From the NCBI RefSeq assembly GCF_001715975.1, contig NZ_MARB01000019.1, forward strand, positions 16,402-80,401: 64,000 nt of DNA, written 5' to 3'. The DNA comes from Candidatus Thiodiazotropha endolucinida (lineage in GTDB: Bacteria; Pseudomonadota; Gammaproteobacteria; Chromatiales; Chromatiaceae). Below the pieces are notes generated by a model. That model had not been told where the DNA came from. It ran no database searches and was given only the letters and a program-made list of their open reading frames with translations. This document shows positions 30,275-41,574 of this stretch, in pieces (within the stretch, counting starts at the first letter, position 1; every line of letters starts with the position of its first letter). Position numbers and translations under genes: made by a program.

Positions 30275-30314
30275 AAAACCCCGTCGTCAGCCGGCCGACT
30301 CTACGACGGGGTTA
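30275..30314 (-). terminator. Rho-independent terminator of the leu-asd operon
   Basis: An eleven-base stem AACCCCGTCGT / ACGACGGGGTT encloses a GC-rich loop and runs into TTTTC on the minus strand, about 30 bases past the asd stop. Confidence 0.85.
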
Positions 30315-30346
30315 CAAACCATCAGCGTAATCATTCTGTCGGCGCT

Positions 30347-31462
30347 TCAAGCCTCCAGCAGAATTTTCAACATACGCCGCAACGGTTCAGCTGCACCCCA
30401 AAGCAGTTGGTCACCCACCGTAAAGGCATTCAGATACTGTTCGCCCAGATTCATTTTTCTCAGCCGTCCCACCGGGACGGATAAGGTTCCTGTAACCTGG
30501 GCAGGATTCAATTCCCGTATCGTGATATCCCGCTCATTCGGGATAACCTTTACCCAATCATTGGCGCTGGCCAATATCGACTCCACTTCGTCTATCGGCA
30601 CGTCACTTCGTAACTTTACGGTCAATGCCTGACTATGACAGCGCATAGAGCCGATTCTTACGCAGGTACCGTCGATGGGAACCGGTTTGTCGCTACGACC
30701 GAGTATCTTGTTGGTTTCAACGAATCCCTTCCACTCCTCCTTGCTCTGACCGTTTTCCAGCGCCACATCGATCCACGGAATGAGACTTCCCGCCAAGGCG
30801 GCTCCGAAATTCTCTGTCGGGAAACGCTCGCTACGGAGCGTCTCAGCCACCTGCCGATCGATATCGAGGATAGCAGAAGCGGGATCAGCCAGATAATCCC
30901 TTACCGACGCCTCGACCGCACCCATCTGACCGATCAACTCACGCATATTGCGCGCACCCGCACCCGAGGCAGCCTGATAGGTCATGGATGTCACCCACTC
31001 CACGAGATCCCGCTGAAACAGACCGCCCAGCGCCATCAACATCAAACTCACGGTGCAATTGCCGCCGATAAAATCCTTTGTACCGTTAGCCAGGCCGTCG
31101 CGAATAACCTCGTCATTCACCGGATCCAGCACGATCAGCGAGTGGTCCTTCATGCGCAGGCTGGATGCTGCATCGATCCAATACCCTTGCCAACCCGCCG
31201 AGCGCAAGCTGTCATAGACCTTGTTTGTGTAGCTTCCGCCCTGACAGGTGAGAATCGCATCCATCTCCATCAAGGCATCGATATCGGTGGCATCTCTCAG
31301 CGGTGCCCGTTCTCTACCGATATCCGGGCCCAGCTGGCCCACTTGTGATGTCGTGAAGAATACCGGCTCTTCAATGGCGGCGAAGTCATTCTCTTCCCGC
31401 ATGCGCCCCATCAATACGGAACCCACCATCCCGCGCCAACCAACAAATCCGACTCGTTTCAT
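30347..31462 (-). CDS. asd: Aspartate-semialdehyde dehydrogenase
   Basis: 371-residue NADP enzyme making aspartate semialdehyde for lysine, threonine and methionine synthesis. [21 protein letters not shown] is the NADP-binding start, [16 protein letters not shown] holds the catalytic Cys, and [17 protein letters not shown] the active-site His. This is the Gram-negative long form. The start at 31462 is by homology; a longer frame adds 15 residues. Downstream of leuB, as usual. Confidence 0.96.
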   Translation of the reverse strand: MKRVGFVGWRGMVGSVLMGRMREENDFAAIEEPVFFTTSQVGQLGPDIGRERAPLRDATDIDALMEMDAILTCQGGSYTNKVYDSLRSAGWQGYWIDAASSLRMKDHSLIVLDPVNDEVIRDGLANGTKDFIGGNCTVSLMLMALGGLFQRDLVEWVTSMTYQAASGAGARNMRELIGQMGAVEASVRDYLADPASAILDIDRQVAETLRSERFPTENFGAALAGSLIPWIDVALENGQSKEEWKGFVETNKILGRSDKPVPIDGTCVRIGSMRCHSQALTVKLRSDVPIDEVESILASANDWVKVIPNERDITIRELNPAQVTGTLSVPVGRLRKMNLGEQYLNAFTVGDQLLWGAAEPLRRMLKILLEA

Positions 31463-31524
31463 CTCTATATAACCAAAAAAAAGTAATTCAGTAGCCCGAT
31501 GCGGCAAGCCGCAGAGCCTCTAGT

Positions 31525-32601
31525 TTAACTCAATGCCGATACCACGGCGTCGCCCATCGATTCACAGCTCACTTCAGTCATCCCTTCCGACATGATATCC
31601 GCTGTGCGCAGTCCGTCATCCAGAACCCTGTCCACCGCATGTTCAATCCGATCGGCCATCGCCGGTTCATCGAGACTGTAGCGCAACATCATAGCCACGG
31701 AGAGAATCGTTGCCAGGGGATTGGCCGTACCCTGGCCCGCAATATCCGGCGCCGAACCGTGTATCGGCTCGTACATCCCTTTACCCTGCTCATCCAGTGA
31801 AGCCGACGGCAGCATGCCAATGGAACCAGTCAGCATCGCAGCACAATCCGATAGAATATCCCCAAACATATTGGTCGTCACCATCACATCGAACTGTTTC
31901 GGCCATTTCACCAGTTGCATCGCAGCGTTATCGACATACATGTGACTCAGTTCCACATCCGCATACGCCTCGCCAACTCGCGTCACGACCTCCCGCCAGA
32001 GCTCAGTGGATTCGAGCACGTTGGCCTTATCGACTGAACAGAGCCTGCTGCCGCGCTTCCTGGCGATATCAAAGGCGACTGCAGCGATACGCTCAATCTC
32101 CGATTCGCTGTAGACAAGTGTGTTAAAGCCCTGGCGTTCACCCCTGTCAAGTTCACGAACCCCTCTTGGCTGACCGAAGTAGATGCCACCTGTGAGCTCG
32201 CGCACTATCATGATGTTGAGGCCGGCAACGATATCCGCCTTGAGACTGGAAGCCGCGGCCAGCTGAGGATAGAGGATAGCGGGACGTAAATTGGCAAACA
32301 GATTCAGCTCCGATCGCAGCCCCAATAACCCCTTCTCAGGACGAATTGAGATATCCAATGCCTCCCATTTAGGTCCACCTACCGCGCCCAGCAGAATGGC
32401 ATCCACCTCCCGAGCCAAATCAAGCGTGGCATCAGGCAACGGCCCGCCTGTGGCGTCGATCGCAGCACCGCCAACCAATGCCTCATCGAGATCGACGTCC
32501 AAACCGAAATCATCCCGTAGTACCGCCAATACCTTGACAGCCTCTGAAACAATTTCAGGTCCAATGCCGTCACCCGGCAAAACCAATATGTTTTTACTCA
32601 T
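31525..32601 (-). CDS. leuB: 3-isopropylmalate dehydrogenase
   Basis: 358-residue NAD enzyme of leucine synthesis. [18 protein letters not shown] starts it; [14 protein letters not shown] and [20 protein letters not shown] are the substrate- and NAD-binding signatures. It follows leuD and precedes asd. ATG at 32601 is chosen over a GTG one codon upstream. Confidence 0.97.
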   Translation of the reverse strand: MSKNILVLPGDGIGPEIVSEAVKVLAVLRDDFGLDVDLDEALVGGAAIDATGGPLPDATLDLAREVDAILLGAVGGPKWEALDISIRPEKGLLGLRSELNLFANLRPAILYPQLAAASSLKADIVAGLNIMIVRELTGGIYFGQPRGVRELDRGERQGFNTLVYSESEIERIAAVAFDIARKRGSRLCSVDKANVLESTELWREVVTRVGEAYADVELSHMYVDNAAMQLVKWPKQFDVMVTTNMFGDILSDCAAMLTGSIGMLPSASLDEQGKGMYEPIHGSAPDIAGQGTANPLATILSVAMMLRYSLDEPAMADRIEHAVDRVLDDGLRTADIMSEGMTEVSCESMGDAVVSALS

Positions 32602-32710
32602 CACTTTGTACCTTGCAACCGAGCAGAGTTCGGCAGCGATATTAATTTAAATTCAATAAATTATCTTTTCTTTGTGATTCCAAAACAGCGTGTGAAGCAG
32701 ATACCGGCGC

Positions 32711-33349
32711 TCACTCAGTAAACAACCAAGGGGCCTCTACCCGTCTACGTGTCTCATAGGCCTTGATATCGTCAACATGCTGTAGCGTCAGACCGATATC
32801 ATCCAAACCATTCAGCAGACAATGCTTGCGGAAAGCATCCACTTCGAATGGGATTTGCCCATGGTCTGTCGTGAGCAGTTGATCCAACAGGTTCACTGTC
32901 ATCTCCAGGGGCTCTTCATCGGTCGATTGTCGAAACAGATCATCAATTATTTCTTCTTTTAATACAATAGGAAGCAATCCATTCTTAAAGCTATTATTGA
33001 AGAAAATATCGGCAAAGCTCGGGGCCAATATCACCTTGAATCCGTAGTCCTCCAGGGCCCAAGGCGCATGTTCACGGGATGAGCCACAACCGAAATTTTC
33101 CCGTGCCAGAAGGATCTGCGCAGCCTGATAGCGAGGGTCATTTAATACGAAATCGGGATTGACTGTTCGTTTACTGTTATCCATGCCCGGCTCGCCATGA
33201 TCCAAATAACGCCACTCATCGAATAGATTGGGGCCAAAGCCGGAACGCTTGATCGACTTGAGAAACTGCTTCGGAATAATGGCGTCTGTATCCACATTGG
33301 ATCTATCCAGAGGGCAGACGATACCTGTGAATGTATTGAATTTATCCAT
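32711..33349 (-). CDS. leuD: 3-isopropylmalate dehydratase small subunit
   Basis: 212-residue swivel subunit of isopropylmalate isomerase. [34 protein letters not shown] and [16 protein letters not shown] are diagnostic. The ATG at 33349 has AGGAGACAG before it; an upstream extension to 33406 overlaps the leuC end and is not used. Confidence 0.96.
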   Translation of the reverse strand: MDKFNTFTGIVCPLDRSNVDTDAIIPKQFLKSIKRSGFGPNLFDEWRYLDHGEPGMDNSKRTVNPDFVLNDPRYQAAQILLARENFGCGSSREHAPWALEDYGFKVILAPSFADIFFNNSFKNGLLPIVLKEEIIDDLFRQSTDEEPLEMTVNLLDQLLTTDHGQIPFEVDAFRKHCLLNGLDDIGLTLQHVDDIKAYETRRRVEAPWLFTE

Positions 33350-33377
33350 TACTGTCTCCTCTAAACTCAAACCCGTT

Positions 33378-34799
33378 TTATCTGATATTGAGATCGTCGA
33401 GGTCAATGAAACGTCCGGCTACCGCGGCGGCGGCGGCCATTGCGGGACTCACCAGATGGGTGCGCCCCCCCTGCCCCTGCCTACCCTCGAAATTTCGATT
33501 CGAAGTGGAGGCGCAACGCTCTCCGGACAACAGACGGTCAGCATTCATGGCAAGACACATGGAACAGCCGGGTTCACGCCACTCAAAACCGGCATCGATA
33601 AAGATCTGGTCAAGCCCCTCTTGCTCGGCCTGGGCCTTCACCAGGCCGGATCCAGGCACCACCAGCGCAAGCTTGATGTTGTCAGCCACCTTATGGCCCT
33701 TTGCAATTGCTGCCGCTGCACGCAGATCCTCAATCCTTGAATTGGTGCATGAGCCGATAAAGACCTTGTCCAAAGGGATCTTGGTGATCGGCGTACCCGC
33801 TTCCAGGCCCATGTAGTCAAGGGCGCGCTGCATCCCTTCCGCCTTGACACTGTCGGACTCATTGGCCGGGTCCGGTACCACCTGATCCACCGCCACCACC
33901 ATCTCAGGAGATGTGCCCCAGGTAACCTGGGGTTTGATGAGCGCCGCATCCAGGGTTACCACGCGATGGAATTCCGCGCCCTCGTCACTGTGCAAGGTCC
34001 GCCAATAGGCAACTGCTTTTTCCCATGTCTCACCGCTGGGGGCGTAGGGACGCCCTTTGACATAGTCGATGGTTTTATCGTCAACGGCCACAAAGCCGGC
34101 TCGCGCACCCGCCTCGATAGCCATGTTACAGAGTGTGAGACGGCCCTCGATGGAGAGACCTTCAATCGCCGATCCGGCAAATTCGATTGCATAACCTGTA
34201 CCCCCTGCGGTACCGATCCGGCCAATGATGGCAAGCACAATATCCTTTGCTGTCACACCAGGTGCCGTTTTACCCTCAACCAGGATCCGCATAGCCTTCG
34301 ATTTCTTCTGAATCAGGCATTGTGTGGCAAGTACATGCTCTACCTCGGAGGTCCCTATGCCATGCGCCAATGCGCCTATTGCGCCATGGGTGGAGGTATG
34401 GGAGTCGCCACACACCACCGTCATACCCGGCAGGGTTGCACCCTGCTCAGGGCCGACTACATGAACAATACCCTGCCGTGGATCGAGCATCTTGAATTCC
34501 GTAATACCGAAATCTTCACAATTCGTATCCAGGGTCTCGACCTGAGTCCGCGATATCGGATCCTGAATGGCTTCAACGCCACCCTGCCGAGGCGTGGTTG
34601 GTACATTATGGTCAGGCGTTGCCAGATTGGCCTCGACCCGCCATGGCTTGCGTCCGGCCAGACGCAGACCTTCGAATGCCTGAGGCGATGTTACTTCATG
34701 CACCAGATGTCTATCGATATAGATCAGTGATGTACCGTCCTCTTCCGTACGCACCACATGAGAATCCCACAATTTGTCGTATAGGGTCTTGGCGCTCAT
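33378..34799 (-). CDS. leuC: 3-isopropylmalate dehydratase large subunit
   Basis: 473-residue aconitase-family subunit. The three [4Fe-4S] ligands are in [10 protein letters not shown] and [29 protein letters not shown] is the family signature, and the ending [15 protein letters not shown]-like segment is normal. First gene of leuC-leuD-leuB-asd, divergent from a LysR regulator that is a natural candidate for controlling it. Confidence 0.97.
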   Translation of the reverse strand: MSAKTLYDKLWDSHVVRTEEDGTSLIYIDRHLVHEVTSPQAFEGLRLAGRKPWRVEANLATPDHNVPTTPRQGGVEAIQDPISRTQVETLDTNCEDFGITEFKMLDPRQGIVHVVGPEQGATLPGMTVVCGDSHTSTHGAIGALAHGIGTSEVEHVLATQCLIQKKSKAMRILVEGKTAPGVTAKDIVLAIIGRIGTAGGTGYAIEFAGSAIEGLSIEGRLTLCNMAIEAGARAGFVAVDDKTIDYVKGRPYAPSGETWEKAVAYWRTLHSDEGAEFHRVVTLDAALIKPQVTWGTSPEMVVAVDQVVPDPANESDSVKAEGMQRALDYMGLEAGTPITKIPLDKVFIGSCTNSRIEDLRAAAAIAKGHKVADNIKLALVVPGSGLVKAQAEQEGLDQIFIDAGFEWREPGCSMCLAMNADRLLSGERCASTSNRNFEGRQGQGGRTHLVSPAMAAAAAVAGRFIDLDDLNIR

Positions 34800-34911
34800 C
34801 TCTCGTAACCTCATAGGGATCGTGCAAAAAAGCTAGTGAAAAACATAGGGGAGTATGCTACATAATACAAATTCATAATTTTCATTTTTTCCATTCTTAA
34901 TAGGAATAGAT

Positions 34912-35787
34912 ATGGAATTAAATACCCTTCGCGCCTTTGTTCAGGTGGCTCATGACGGCTCATTCTCCCTCGCGGCCGAACACCTTTTCCTCACCCAACC
35001 CGCCATCAGCAAGCGCATCGCCACACTGGAGAGTGAACTCGATACCCGCTTGTTCGATCGCATGGGGCGCCAGATCTTTCTTACCGAAGCCGGGCGGCAT
35101 CTACTCCCGAGAGCGGAGCATATCATTGACCAGTTGAGCGATATGCGGCGGGAACTTGCCAACCTCACCGGCCGGGTTGCCGGAAGCCTGGCAATGGCCA
35201 CGAGCCACCACATCGGCCTGCATCGACTGCCAGCCGTACTGCGCAGCTACAGTGACACTAACCCACAAGTCGATCTGGATATCCGTTTCATGGAATCAGA
35301 AAAGGCGTGTCAATCGGTGGAACAGGGGGAGTTGGAGCTTGCTGTCGTTACCCTGCCGTTGAATCCTGTAGACGCCTTGCAGAGCAGGACAATTTGGCAT
35401 GACCCAATGGCTGTGGTGGTCGGACTGGACCATCCCCTGGCAAAACAGCGTGCAGTGAATCTGCGCGAATTATTGGATTACCCAGCGGTTCTGCCATCCC
35501 GCGGCACATATACCCGAAGCCTGATTGAGCAACGCATCGGCCAGCACCACCTGCATGTCAATTGCACACTTTCCACGGACTATCTCGAAACCCTGAAGAT
35601 GATGGCCACCATAGGCCTGGGCTGGAGTCTCCTGCCTGAGATCCTGGTGGATGATCACCTGGTTCAGTTGCAGGTACCCAAGCTGAAGTTAAGCCGTTCG
35701 CTTGGTATCGTCACGCATCATAAACGTACCCTGTCCAATGCCGCACGTGCGATGCGGGAACTGTTACTGTTTTCCGGCAGCAAGTAG
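34912..35787 (+). CDS. LysR-family regulator divergent from leuC
   Basis: 291-residue LysR-type regulator: an N-terminal winged helix (LRAFVQVAHDGSFSLAAEHLF, TQPAISKRIATLESEL) and a C-terminal co-inducer domain. The 112-base divergent gap with leuC is AT-rich, typical of LysR target promoters. Regulation of the leu operon is inferred from position. The ligand is unknown. Confidence 0.9.
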   Translation: MELNTLRAFVQVAHDGSFSLAAEHLFLTQPAISKRIATLESELDTRLFDRMGRQIFLTEAGRHLLPRAEHIIDQLSDMRRELANLTGRVAGSLAMATSHHIGLHRLPAVLRSYSDTNPQVDLDIRFMESEKACQSVEQGELELAVVTLPLNPVDALQSRTIWHDPMAVVVGLDHPLAKQRAVNLRELLDYPAVLPSRGTYTRSLIEQRIGQHHLHVNCTLSTDYLETLKMMATIGLGWSLLPEILVDDHLVQLQVPKLKLSRSLGIVTHHKRTLSNAARAMRELLLFSGSK

Positions 35788-35916
35788 CCCCGGCAACGCC
35801 CCGATTACTTCAGAGGTTGCCGGAAAGGATGTGTATACGATTCTATTAACGCTGAAAGGTAACTGGCGAACACCACCCGAGTTTGCCGATTGGCAGCAGC
35901 CAAACCACGAACAGGA

Positions 35917-36345
35917 TCAACGGGTTCTTGCACAGACGCCTTCGGGAAAAAAGAAGCCGATCTCAACCCTGGCCGTGTCCGGGCCATCGGATCCATGCAC
36001 TGCGTTCTCATCCACCGTTTCTGCAAAATCGGCACGGATAGTACCTGCAGCCGCCTCTTGCGGATTGGTGGCGCCCATGATCTCACGGTTGCGGGAGATG
36101 GCGTTATCGCCTTCCAGCACCTGTACCATCACAGGACCTGACGTCATGAAATCGATCAGGTCATTGTAGAAGGGACGCGCTTTATGTACAGCGTAGAATT
36201 CCCCCGCCTGTTCCCGGCTCAACTGGAACATCCGTGATGCCACGATCCTCAAACCGGCGGATTCGAATCGGCTATAGATCTTCCCGATCACGTTTTTAGC
36301 TACTGCATCCGGCTTGATAATGGATAGGGTCTGTTCGATGGCCAT
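35917..36345 (-). CDS. ndk: Nucleoside diphosphate kinase
   Basis: 142-residue NDP kinase that balances nucleoside triphosphates. [18 protein letters not shown] starts it and [16 protein letters not shown] carries the phosphorylated His. Full length, ending [12 protein letters not shown]. Stands alone between the LysR gene and an MFS transporter. Confidence 0.96.
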   Translation of the reverse strand: MAIEQTLSIIKPDAVAKNVIGKIYSRFESAGLRIVASRMFQLSREQAGEFYAVHKARPFYNDLIDFMTSGPVMVQVLEGDNAISRNREIMGATNPQEAAAGTIRADFAETVDENAVHGSDGPDTARVEIGFFFPEGVCARTR

Positions 36346-36520
36346 AATGGAACTCCCGAGTCAGTCATTAGTGAATGGATTCAAAGATTAAAGTACGATG
36401 CTGCGGTGCAGCATGCGCGCAACTTACTGCCCATCACAATGGCTGTCAAGTCATTGTTGAGGACAGGGTACGATTTATTGAATGCCAGCCCTGTCGCAGG
36501 CACACCTCAGCACCGCACGC

Positions 36521-37660
36521 CTACTTGTCCCTATCGACCCAGCGCCAGGCTATGGCAACCGCCAAAAGTGCATAAGCTGCTGCAATCCAAAAGGTCGCTG
36601 CAGGCCCAATGCCACTCCAAAGATAACCGCTGAGGAGACTGCCGAAGGCTCCGCCCGCACCAAAACTGATACTGCTGTAGAGCGCCTGGCCCCTACCCTG
36701 ATGGCGACCGATGAAATAGTGATGCACCAGATGAATGGCTGCGGCATGAAAGGTTCCAAAAGTGGCCGCATGCATGACCTGGGCCAGCAGCACCAGGAAC
36801 AGATTATCAGGCGCTGAACCGACCAAAATCCAACGCACCACCGCAATGACAAGGCTGATGATCAGCACCTTGCGCGCACCCCACTGATGTAACAGCCGGT
36901 GCATCACCAGAAACAGTCCCACCTCGGCGATCACACCGAGGGCCCACAGCTGCCCGATGACACTGCTCGAATAGCCCGCCTCTTCCATATAGATGGAGTA
37001 GAAGGCGTAGTAGGCACTATGGCTGGCCTGCATCAGAAAACAGACCACAAGAAACGCGATCACATCACTCCGCCGCAACACATGTAAGATCGATCCCTGA
37101 TCATGTTCCGGCATTACCGCCTCTTTCTCCGGAACCAGCAGGCTATCGATTAAGATGCCGAAAAAAAGAAGCAATACAAAATAGGGAATCACCTCAACAC
37201 CCCACCGGTCGAGCATGATCCCCAATGCGACAACGGTCAGGATAAAACCGATCGAACCCCATAAGCGGATCAGACTGTAGCGTTGAATACGCTCCCGCAG
37301 GTAACTCATGGTGACTGCCTCGAATTGCGGCAGCGACGCATTCCAGAAAAAACTGAACAGCATCATCACCAAGGCGAACGGCCAGAAACCATCGGCAATA
37401 AAGACCCCCAGAAAACAGCATAACGAAAGCAGTGATGCCAGGCGTACAATGGGCATACGGTGGCCGGTATGATCACCGATCCAGCCCCAGATATTGGGTG
37501 CGATCAGTTTGGTGACCATGATCACCGCCATCAGCTCACCGATCTCTACCGGGGTGAAACGCCGTGCTTGCAGGTAGAGCCCCCAGAAAGGGATCAGGGC
37601 ACCGAGGGATGCGAAGTAAAAAAAGTAGAAACTGGAAAGACGCCAGTAGGGCATCCGCAT
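36521..37660 (-). CDS. MFS transporter (HcaT/MFS_1-like family)
   Basis: About 379 residues with twelve membrane segments. WGLYLQARRFTPVEIGELMA and IAPNIWGWIGDHTGHRMPI resemble the proton-symporter group containing HcaT. The substrate cannot be told. It abuts aroC (an upstream frame to 37690 would overlap it), which is a common neighbour in this class. The ATG at 37660 (MRMPYWRLSS) is chosen as nearest the first membrane segment. Confidence 0.85.
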   Translation of the reverse strand: MRMPYWRLSSFYFFYFASLGALIPFWGLYLQARRFTPVEIGELMAVIMVTKLIAPNIWGWIGDHTGHRMPIVRLASLLSLCCFLGVFIADGFWPFALVMMLFSFFWNASLPQFEAVTMSYLRERIQRYSLIRLWGSIGFILTVVALGIMLDRWGVEVIPYFVLLLFFGILIDSLLVPEKEAVMPEHDQGSILHVLRRSDVIAFLVVCFLMQASHSAYYAFYSIYMEEAGYSSSVIGQLWALGVIAEVGLFLVMHRLLHQWGARKVLIISLVIAVVRWILVGSAPDNLFLVLLAQVMHAATFGTFHAAAIHLVHHYFIGRHQGRGQALYSSISFGAGGAFGSLLSGYLWSGIGPAATFWIAAAYALLAVAIAWRWVDRDK

Positions 37661-37673
37661 CGGGTGAGGGCCC

Positions 37674-38771
37674 CTAACAATTTGATCCAAGATCTGTCAG
37701 ACCGGAATCAACATCCATATTCTGCCCACGGTGGCGTAGCACGTGATCCATTACCACGATTGCCACCATCGCTTCCGCGATCGGCGTGGCCCGAATCCCG
37801 ACACAGGGATCATGTCGTCCTTCGGTGACAACCTCGACAGGATCACCGTCACGATTGACTGTCTTACCTGGCAAACGCAGACTCGATGTCGGTTTCAGGG
37901 CTATCGACGCCAAGAGATCCTGACCGCTGGATATGCCTCCCAATACACCCCCGGCTTGATTGGTAAGGAAACCGTCCGGGGTCATCTCATCACGATGCTC
38001 GGTACCCTTCTGCTCGACGCAGTGGAAGCCGGCGCCCAGTTCGACGCCTTTTACCGCATGGATACTCATCAGTGCGTGGGCAAGCTCGGCATCCAGACGG
38101 TCGAAGATGGGCTCACCCAAGCCGGCGGGCATGCCGCTGGCTGCCACGTTGATGCGGGCACCGATGGAGTTTCCCTCTTTACGCAGGGCATCCATGTATG
38201 ACTCCAGCTCCGCCACCTTGTCTGCATCGGGACAGAAAAAGGGGTTTTTCTCCACCTGATCCCAATCGAGCTTTTCAGCCTTGATCGGCCCGAGCTGAGC
38301 CAGGTAGCCGCGAATCCGAATGCCGTAGCGCTCGCGCAGATACTTTTTTGCGATCCCACCTGCGGCGACACGCATCGCGGTTTCGCGTGCCGAGGAGCGA
38401 CCACCACCCCGGTAATCCCGAAATCCGTATTTCTGATTGTAGGTGTAGTCGGCATGTCCCGGCCGAAAGCGGTCCATGATCCCGGAGTAGTCCTTTGAAC
38501 GCTGATCGGTGTTGCGGATAATCAGGCCGATGGGGGTACCGGTGGTTTTACCCTCAAAGACACCGGAAAGAATCTCCACTTCATCCGCCTCCCGCCGCTG
38601 GGTGGTATGGCGCGAGGTGCCGGGTTTGCGGCGATCCAGATCGTGCTGCAGATCGCCGGCGGCGAGTTCCAGTCCCGGAGGACAGCCATCAACGATACAA
38701 CCGATGGCTGGACCGTGGGACTCGCCAAAGGAGGTCACACTAAAGAGTTTGCCGATGGTATTGCCAGACAT
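37674..38771 (-). CDS. aroC: Chorismate synthase
   Basis: 365-residue FMN-dependent enzyme for the last shikimate step. [37 protein letters not shown] and the C-terminal [18 protein letters not shown] are family signatures. The start at 38771 is by homology. Upstream lies a dispersed repeat, then tolC. Confidence 0.97.
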   Translation of the reverse strand: MSGNTIGKLFSVTSFGESHGPAIGCIVDGCPPGLELAAGDLQHDLDRRKPGTSRHTTQRREADEVEILSGVFEGKTTGTPIGLIIRNTDQRSKDYSGIMDRFRPGHADYTYNQKYGFRDYRGGGRSSARETAMRVAAGGIAKKYLRERYGIRIRGYLAQLGPIKAEKLDWDQVEKNPFFCPDADKVAELESYMDALRKEGNSIGARINVAASGMPAGLGEPIFDRLDAELAHALMSIHAVKGVELGAGFHCVEQKGTEHRDEMTPDGFLTNQAGGVLGGISSGQDLLASIALKPTSSLRLPGKTVNRDGDPVEVVTEGRHDPCVGIRATPIAEAMVAIVVMDHVLRHRGQNMDVDSGLTDLGSNC

Positions 38772-38785
38772 GATATCCCCAGGGG

Positions 38786-38803
38786 GCCTGTTAACAGGCC
38801 CTA
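38786..38803 (-). repeat. Dispersed repeat at the tolC stop codon
   Basis: On the minus strand TAGGGCCTGTTAACAGGC, where TAG is the tolC stop; the inner part is a perfect palindrome GGCCTGTTAACAGGCC. It lies in the 29-base gap before aroC. Confidence 0.65.
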
Positions 38804-40123
38804 GCGCTCCAACCAACCATTGACCCGCTCCAGGTCCGACTCGCCCAAGGTACCGGCAGCGGACTTCAGGTTGAGTCCGTTGATGATGTAACTGTAACGG
38901 GAATTGAGATAGTCGCGTTGCGAAGAGAAGAGGTTACGCTGCACATTGAGCACATCGACGATAGTCCGTGTTCCCACCTCGTAACCCGCCTGGGTAGACT
39001 CCAGCGCGCTTTGGGCCGATACGGTCGCCGCTTTCAAGGCCTCGACCTGGCTGATGGTGGAGAGTACGCCACGATAGGCATCCCTCACCTGTCGGTTTAC
39101 CGCGCGGCGGGTTTGATCCAGCCCCTGCTGACTCGCGCGAAAGTTCGCCTGAGCCTGGCGGGTTTGCGCACTGACAGCACCACCTGTATAGATCGGCACC
39201 TCCAGGGAGAGTCCGATGGTCCCCGTATCGGACTCGGTGGCGGTATCGGAATCGCTGCGGTTCATCGCATAGCCACCCACCAGATCCAGGGTAGGATAGT
39301 GGCCTGAACGGCTGACATCGATCTCCTGTTTGAGACTCTCGAGACCGGCGCGGGCTGCGATGATACTGTAATTCTGCTGCTGGGCGGTATCCGACCACTC
39401 CTGAAGATCATTGGGTACAGGCGGATTGAGCGCCAGCCCCTCCCCCAGTTTCGCCAAGTCATGCTTCGGTTGCGAACCGATGATTTCAAACAGCGCCTCC
39501 CAGGCATTGTCGAGGCTGTTCTCGGCGGCAATCTCCGATGCCCTGGCCGCATCGAATGCCGCCTGAGCCTCGTGCACGTCGGTGATCGCGATCAGGCCGA
39601 CGTCGAAACGCTGCTGCGCCTGTTCGAGCTGACGGCCGGTGGCCTCGCGTTCCGCCTTGGCGACCCGAAGATCGTCCTCGGCAGAGAGAATATTGAAATA
39701 GGTGGTGGTACTGCGCACCATCAGATCGATCTCCGCCGCCGCGTACTCGGCCTCGGCCTCGGCGATGGTACTGTCCGCCTGCTCCAGCTGCAGTAACCGG
39801 TCCCGGCGATAGATCGGCTGGGTCAGGTTCAAGCCAAGTGCCTTGTCATGACTGGTGCTTTGATCATCGAAGGGAACTCCCTGCAGGGTTTTGAGATCTC
39901 TGCGCACCACATCGTAGGTAGCGCCCAATCCAATGGTCGGCAACAGCTGGGAACGGGCGAGACTCTTGGATTCACGCGCTGCGCTCAACTGTTCCTTGGC
40001 AACCTGCAATTGAGGATCATTTTGCAATGCCTGTTGATAGACCGTTATCAGATCCTCTGCCTGAACTGATAACGTGGGAATAAGTGTCACTAGAAACAGG
40101 ATCAATCGTTTTATCGATTTCAT
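38801..40123 (-). CDS. tolC: TolC-family outer membrane channel
   Basis: 440-residue outer membrane channel for type I secretion and efflux. Signal peptide ([16 protein letters not shown]), then two homologous halves rich in long amphipathic helices ([38 protein letters not shown]). Length is normal. No efflux pump genes are adjacent, so it is probably the general-purpose channel. Confidence 0.95.
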   Translation of the reverse strand: MKSIKRLILFLVTLIPTLSVQAEDLITVYQQALQNDPQLQVAKEQLSAARESKSLARSQLLPTIGLGATYDVVRRDLKTLQGVPFDDQSTSHDKALGLNLTQPIYRRDRLLQLEQADSTIAEAEAEYAAAEIDLMVRSTTTYFNILSAEDDLRVAKAEREATGRQLEQAQQRFDVGLIAITDVHEAQAAFDAARASEIAAENSLDNAWEALFEIIGSQPKHDLAKLGEGLALNPPVPNDLQEWSDTAQQQNYSIIAARAGLESLKQEIDVSRSGHYPTLDLVGGYAMNRSDSDTATESDTGTIGLSLEVPIYTGGAVSAQTRQAQANFRASQQGLDQTRRAVNRQVRDAYRGVLSTISQVEALKAATVSAQSALESTQAGYEVGTRTIVDVLNVQRNLFSSQRDYLNSRYSYIINGLNLKSAAGTLGESDLERVNGWLER

Positions 40124-40225
40124 TGTTATTCCATCGCCTGAACGGCAGTCAAACTATAAAAATACCGGGTGACTTTACCATAGATCGCCTGCCTGGCCTG
40201 TAACAATAATCAACCAGCCCCACGG

Positions 40226-41077
40226 CTATTCATCCGTCGGCATGGGGGGGACCAGGAGCTGCGGGTCGATACGGGCCTGGCGAAGATTCATACGCCAGTC
40301 GAGATGCGCACCGGTTACCCGGCCGGTAGCGCCGATCTCGGCGATCGGATCACCCTGTTTTACCCGATCACCCTCCTTGACCAGGATCTTATGCAGATGC
40401 AGAAAGGAGGACGAAAGCTGATGACCATGATCGACGATCAAGGTTCCCCCGGAATAGAACATATCAGGATAGGCCAGGGTCACCACACCATCCGCCGGCG
40501 CCACCACCAGCGTTCCCACTGGCGCAGCTATGTCGATACCGAAGTGTGGCCGTTTGGGAATACCATTGAGGATCCGTTGACTGCCGTAGACACCGGAGAT
40601 AATTCCTTTCGACGGCCAGATGAATCCATTAGTGAAGTCACTGCGGTCATCGTCGCACTTGCGAGCCTGTTTCACCAGTGCCGCCTCCTTCTTGATCCGC
40701 GCCCAATCTCTTTTCGGGGGTGTGACCTTACTCGGGGGGAGGCCGTCGATTTTCTGAATCCGATAGGTTCTTTCGGCAATTTCAATCTGCCGTTTTTCGA
40801 CTCTCTTACCCGCCCTGCTCACTTCCAGGGTATGCTGCAGGCTGTCATCCCTGCCAAAACCGATTAAAAAAACCCCCTCAGGGGAGACACGAATCGGTTT
40901 GTCGTTGAATCTGATCTGATTGCCCGGCTCTGTTTTACCGATCAGCATTCCCCCCTGGACCCTCTCGCCTTCCAGGGTCACCGAGAGGACCGTGGACGGC
41001 AATAGGAATATGGCCAGTAGAAAAAGAAGGTGTCTGTTGTTTAAAGCATCTAATAGCATAAAAATCATGGTAACCAT
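40226..41077 (-). CDS. M23-family peptidoglycan endopeptidase
   Basis: 283-residue LytM-type peptidase with an N-terminal hydrophobic signal (LLFLLAIFLLPSTVLS). The C-terminal M23 domain shows RPHFGIDIAAPVGTLVVAPA (HxxxD) and SSFLHLHKI (HxH), the zinc ligands, so it should be active. It probably trims cell wall in the periplasm. The start is uncertain; internal Met codons 3-7 residues in are equally possible. Confidence 0.9.
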   Translation of the reverse strand: MVTMIFMLLDALNNRHLLFLLAIFLLPSTVLSVTLEGERVQGGMLIGKTEPGNQIRFNDKPIRVSPEGVFLIGFGRDDSLQHTLEVSRAGKRVEKRQIEIAERTYRIQKIDGLPPSKVTPPKRDWARIKKEAALVKQARKCDDDRSDFTNGFIWPSKGIISGVYGSQRILNGIPKRPHFGIDIAAPVGTLVVAPADGVVTLAYPDMFYSGGTLIVDHGHQLSSSFLHLHKILVKEGDRVKQGDPIAEIGATGRVTGAHLDWRMNLRQARIDPQLLVPPMPTDE

Positions 41078-41094
41078 GCACTAGGGTCCAATAT

Positions 41095-41238
41095 GAATGG
41101 CACTTACTTGAGGACGAATTTCAGAATTTTCGCCCTTCCGGCGCAGGCCGGAATCCAGGAATACCGTCACCATCAAGCATTCTAAATCCCGGCCTGTGTT
41201 GGGATGACGGTGGTTCTTGGCTTAAGTAAACGCCATTC
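41095..41238. mobile_element. 144-bp palindromic MITE-like element
   Basis: The two ends are inverted repeats: AATGGCACTTACTTGAG at the left and CTTAAGTAAACGCCATT at the right. Inside are two further inverted arms (TTCCGGCGCAGGCCGGAATC near 41136 and a CCCGGCCTGTGTTGGGATGA arm near 41188). It has no coding capacity. This is the look of a non-autonomous element, just upstream of the tRNA-Leu gene. Confidence 0.65.
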
Positions 41239-41392
41239 GGATCCGATTTCACTTATCCGATGGCGCGTATCACAGCAAACTACCACAGTTGAGATTGACC
41301 AGCCAACCGGATCGACTAAGAGGATTGACAGAAAAAGAAACTGGTTGTAGAGTGCGCGGTCTCTACGCCGGCCACCGGCAAGCCACATCCTA

Positions 41393-41480
41393 GCCGAGGT
41401 GGTGAAATTGGTAGACACGCTAGCTTCAGGTGCTAGTGGGGGCAACCCCGTGGAGGTTCAAGTCCTCTCCTCGGCACCAA
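41393..41480 (+). tRNA. tRNA-Leu(CAG)
   Basis: Class II tRNA, 88 bases with encoded CCA. The acceptor GCCGAGG pairs with CCTCGGC; the anticodon stem CTAGC/GCTAG encloses TTCAGGT with anticodon CAG. A variable arm (GGGGGCAACCCC) and a GGTTCAAGTCC T-arm are present, all standard for tRNA-Leu. Confidence 0.97.
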
Positions 41481-41574
41481 TTTTCGCTCAAGTACATCCA
41501 TTGAACCATTTGGTACCGGCTATAAGATGCAACCCGGTCGATTATCGCTTGCATCGTTCGCGTGACTGCTCTGA

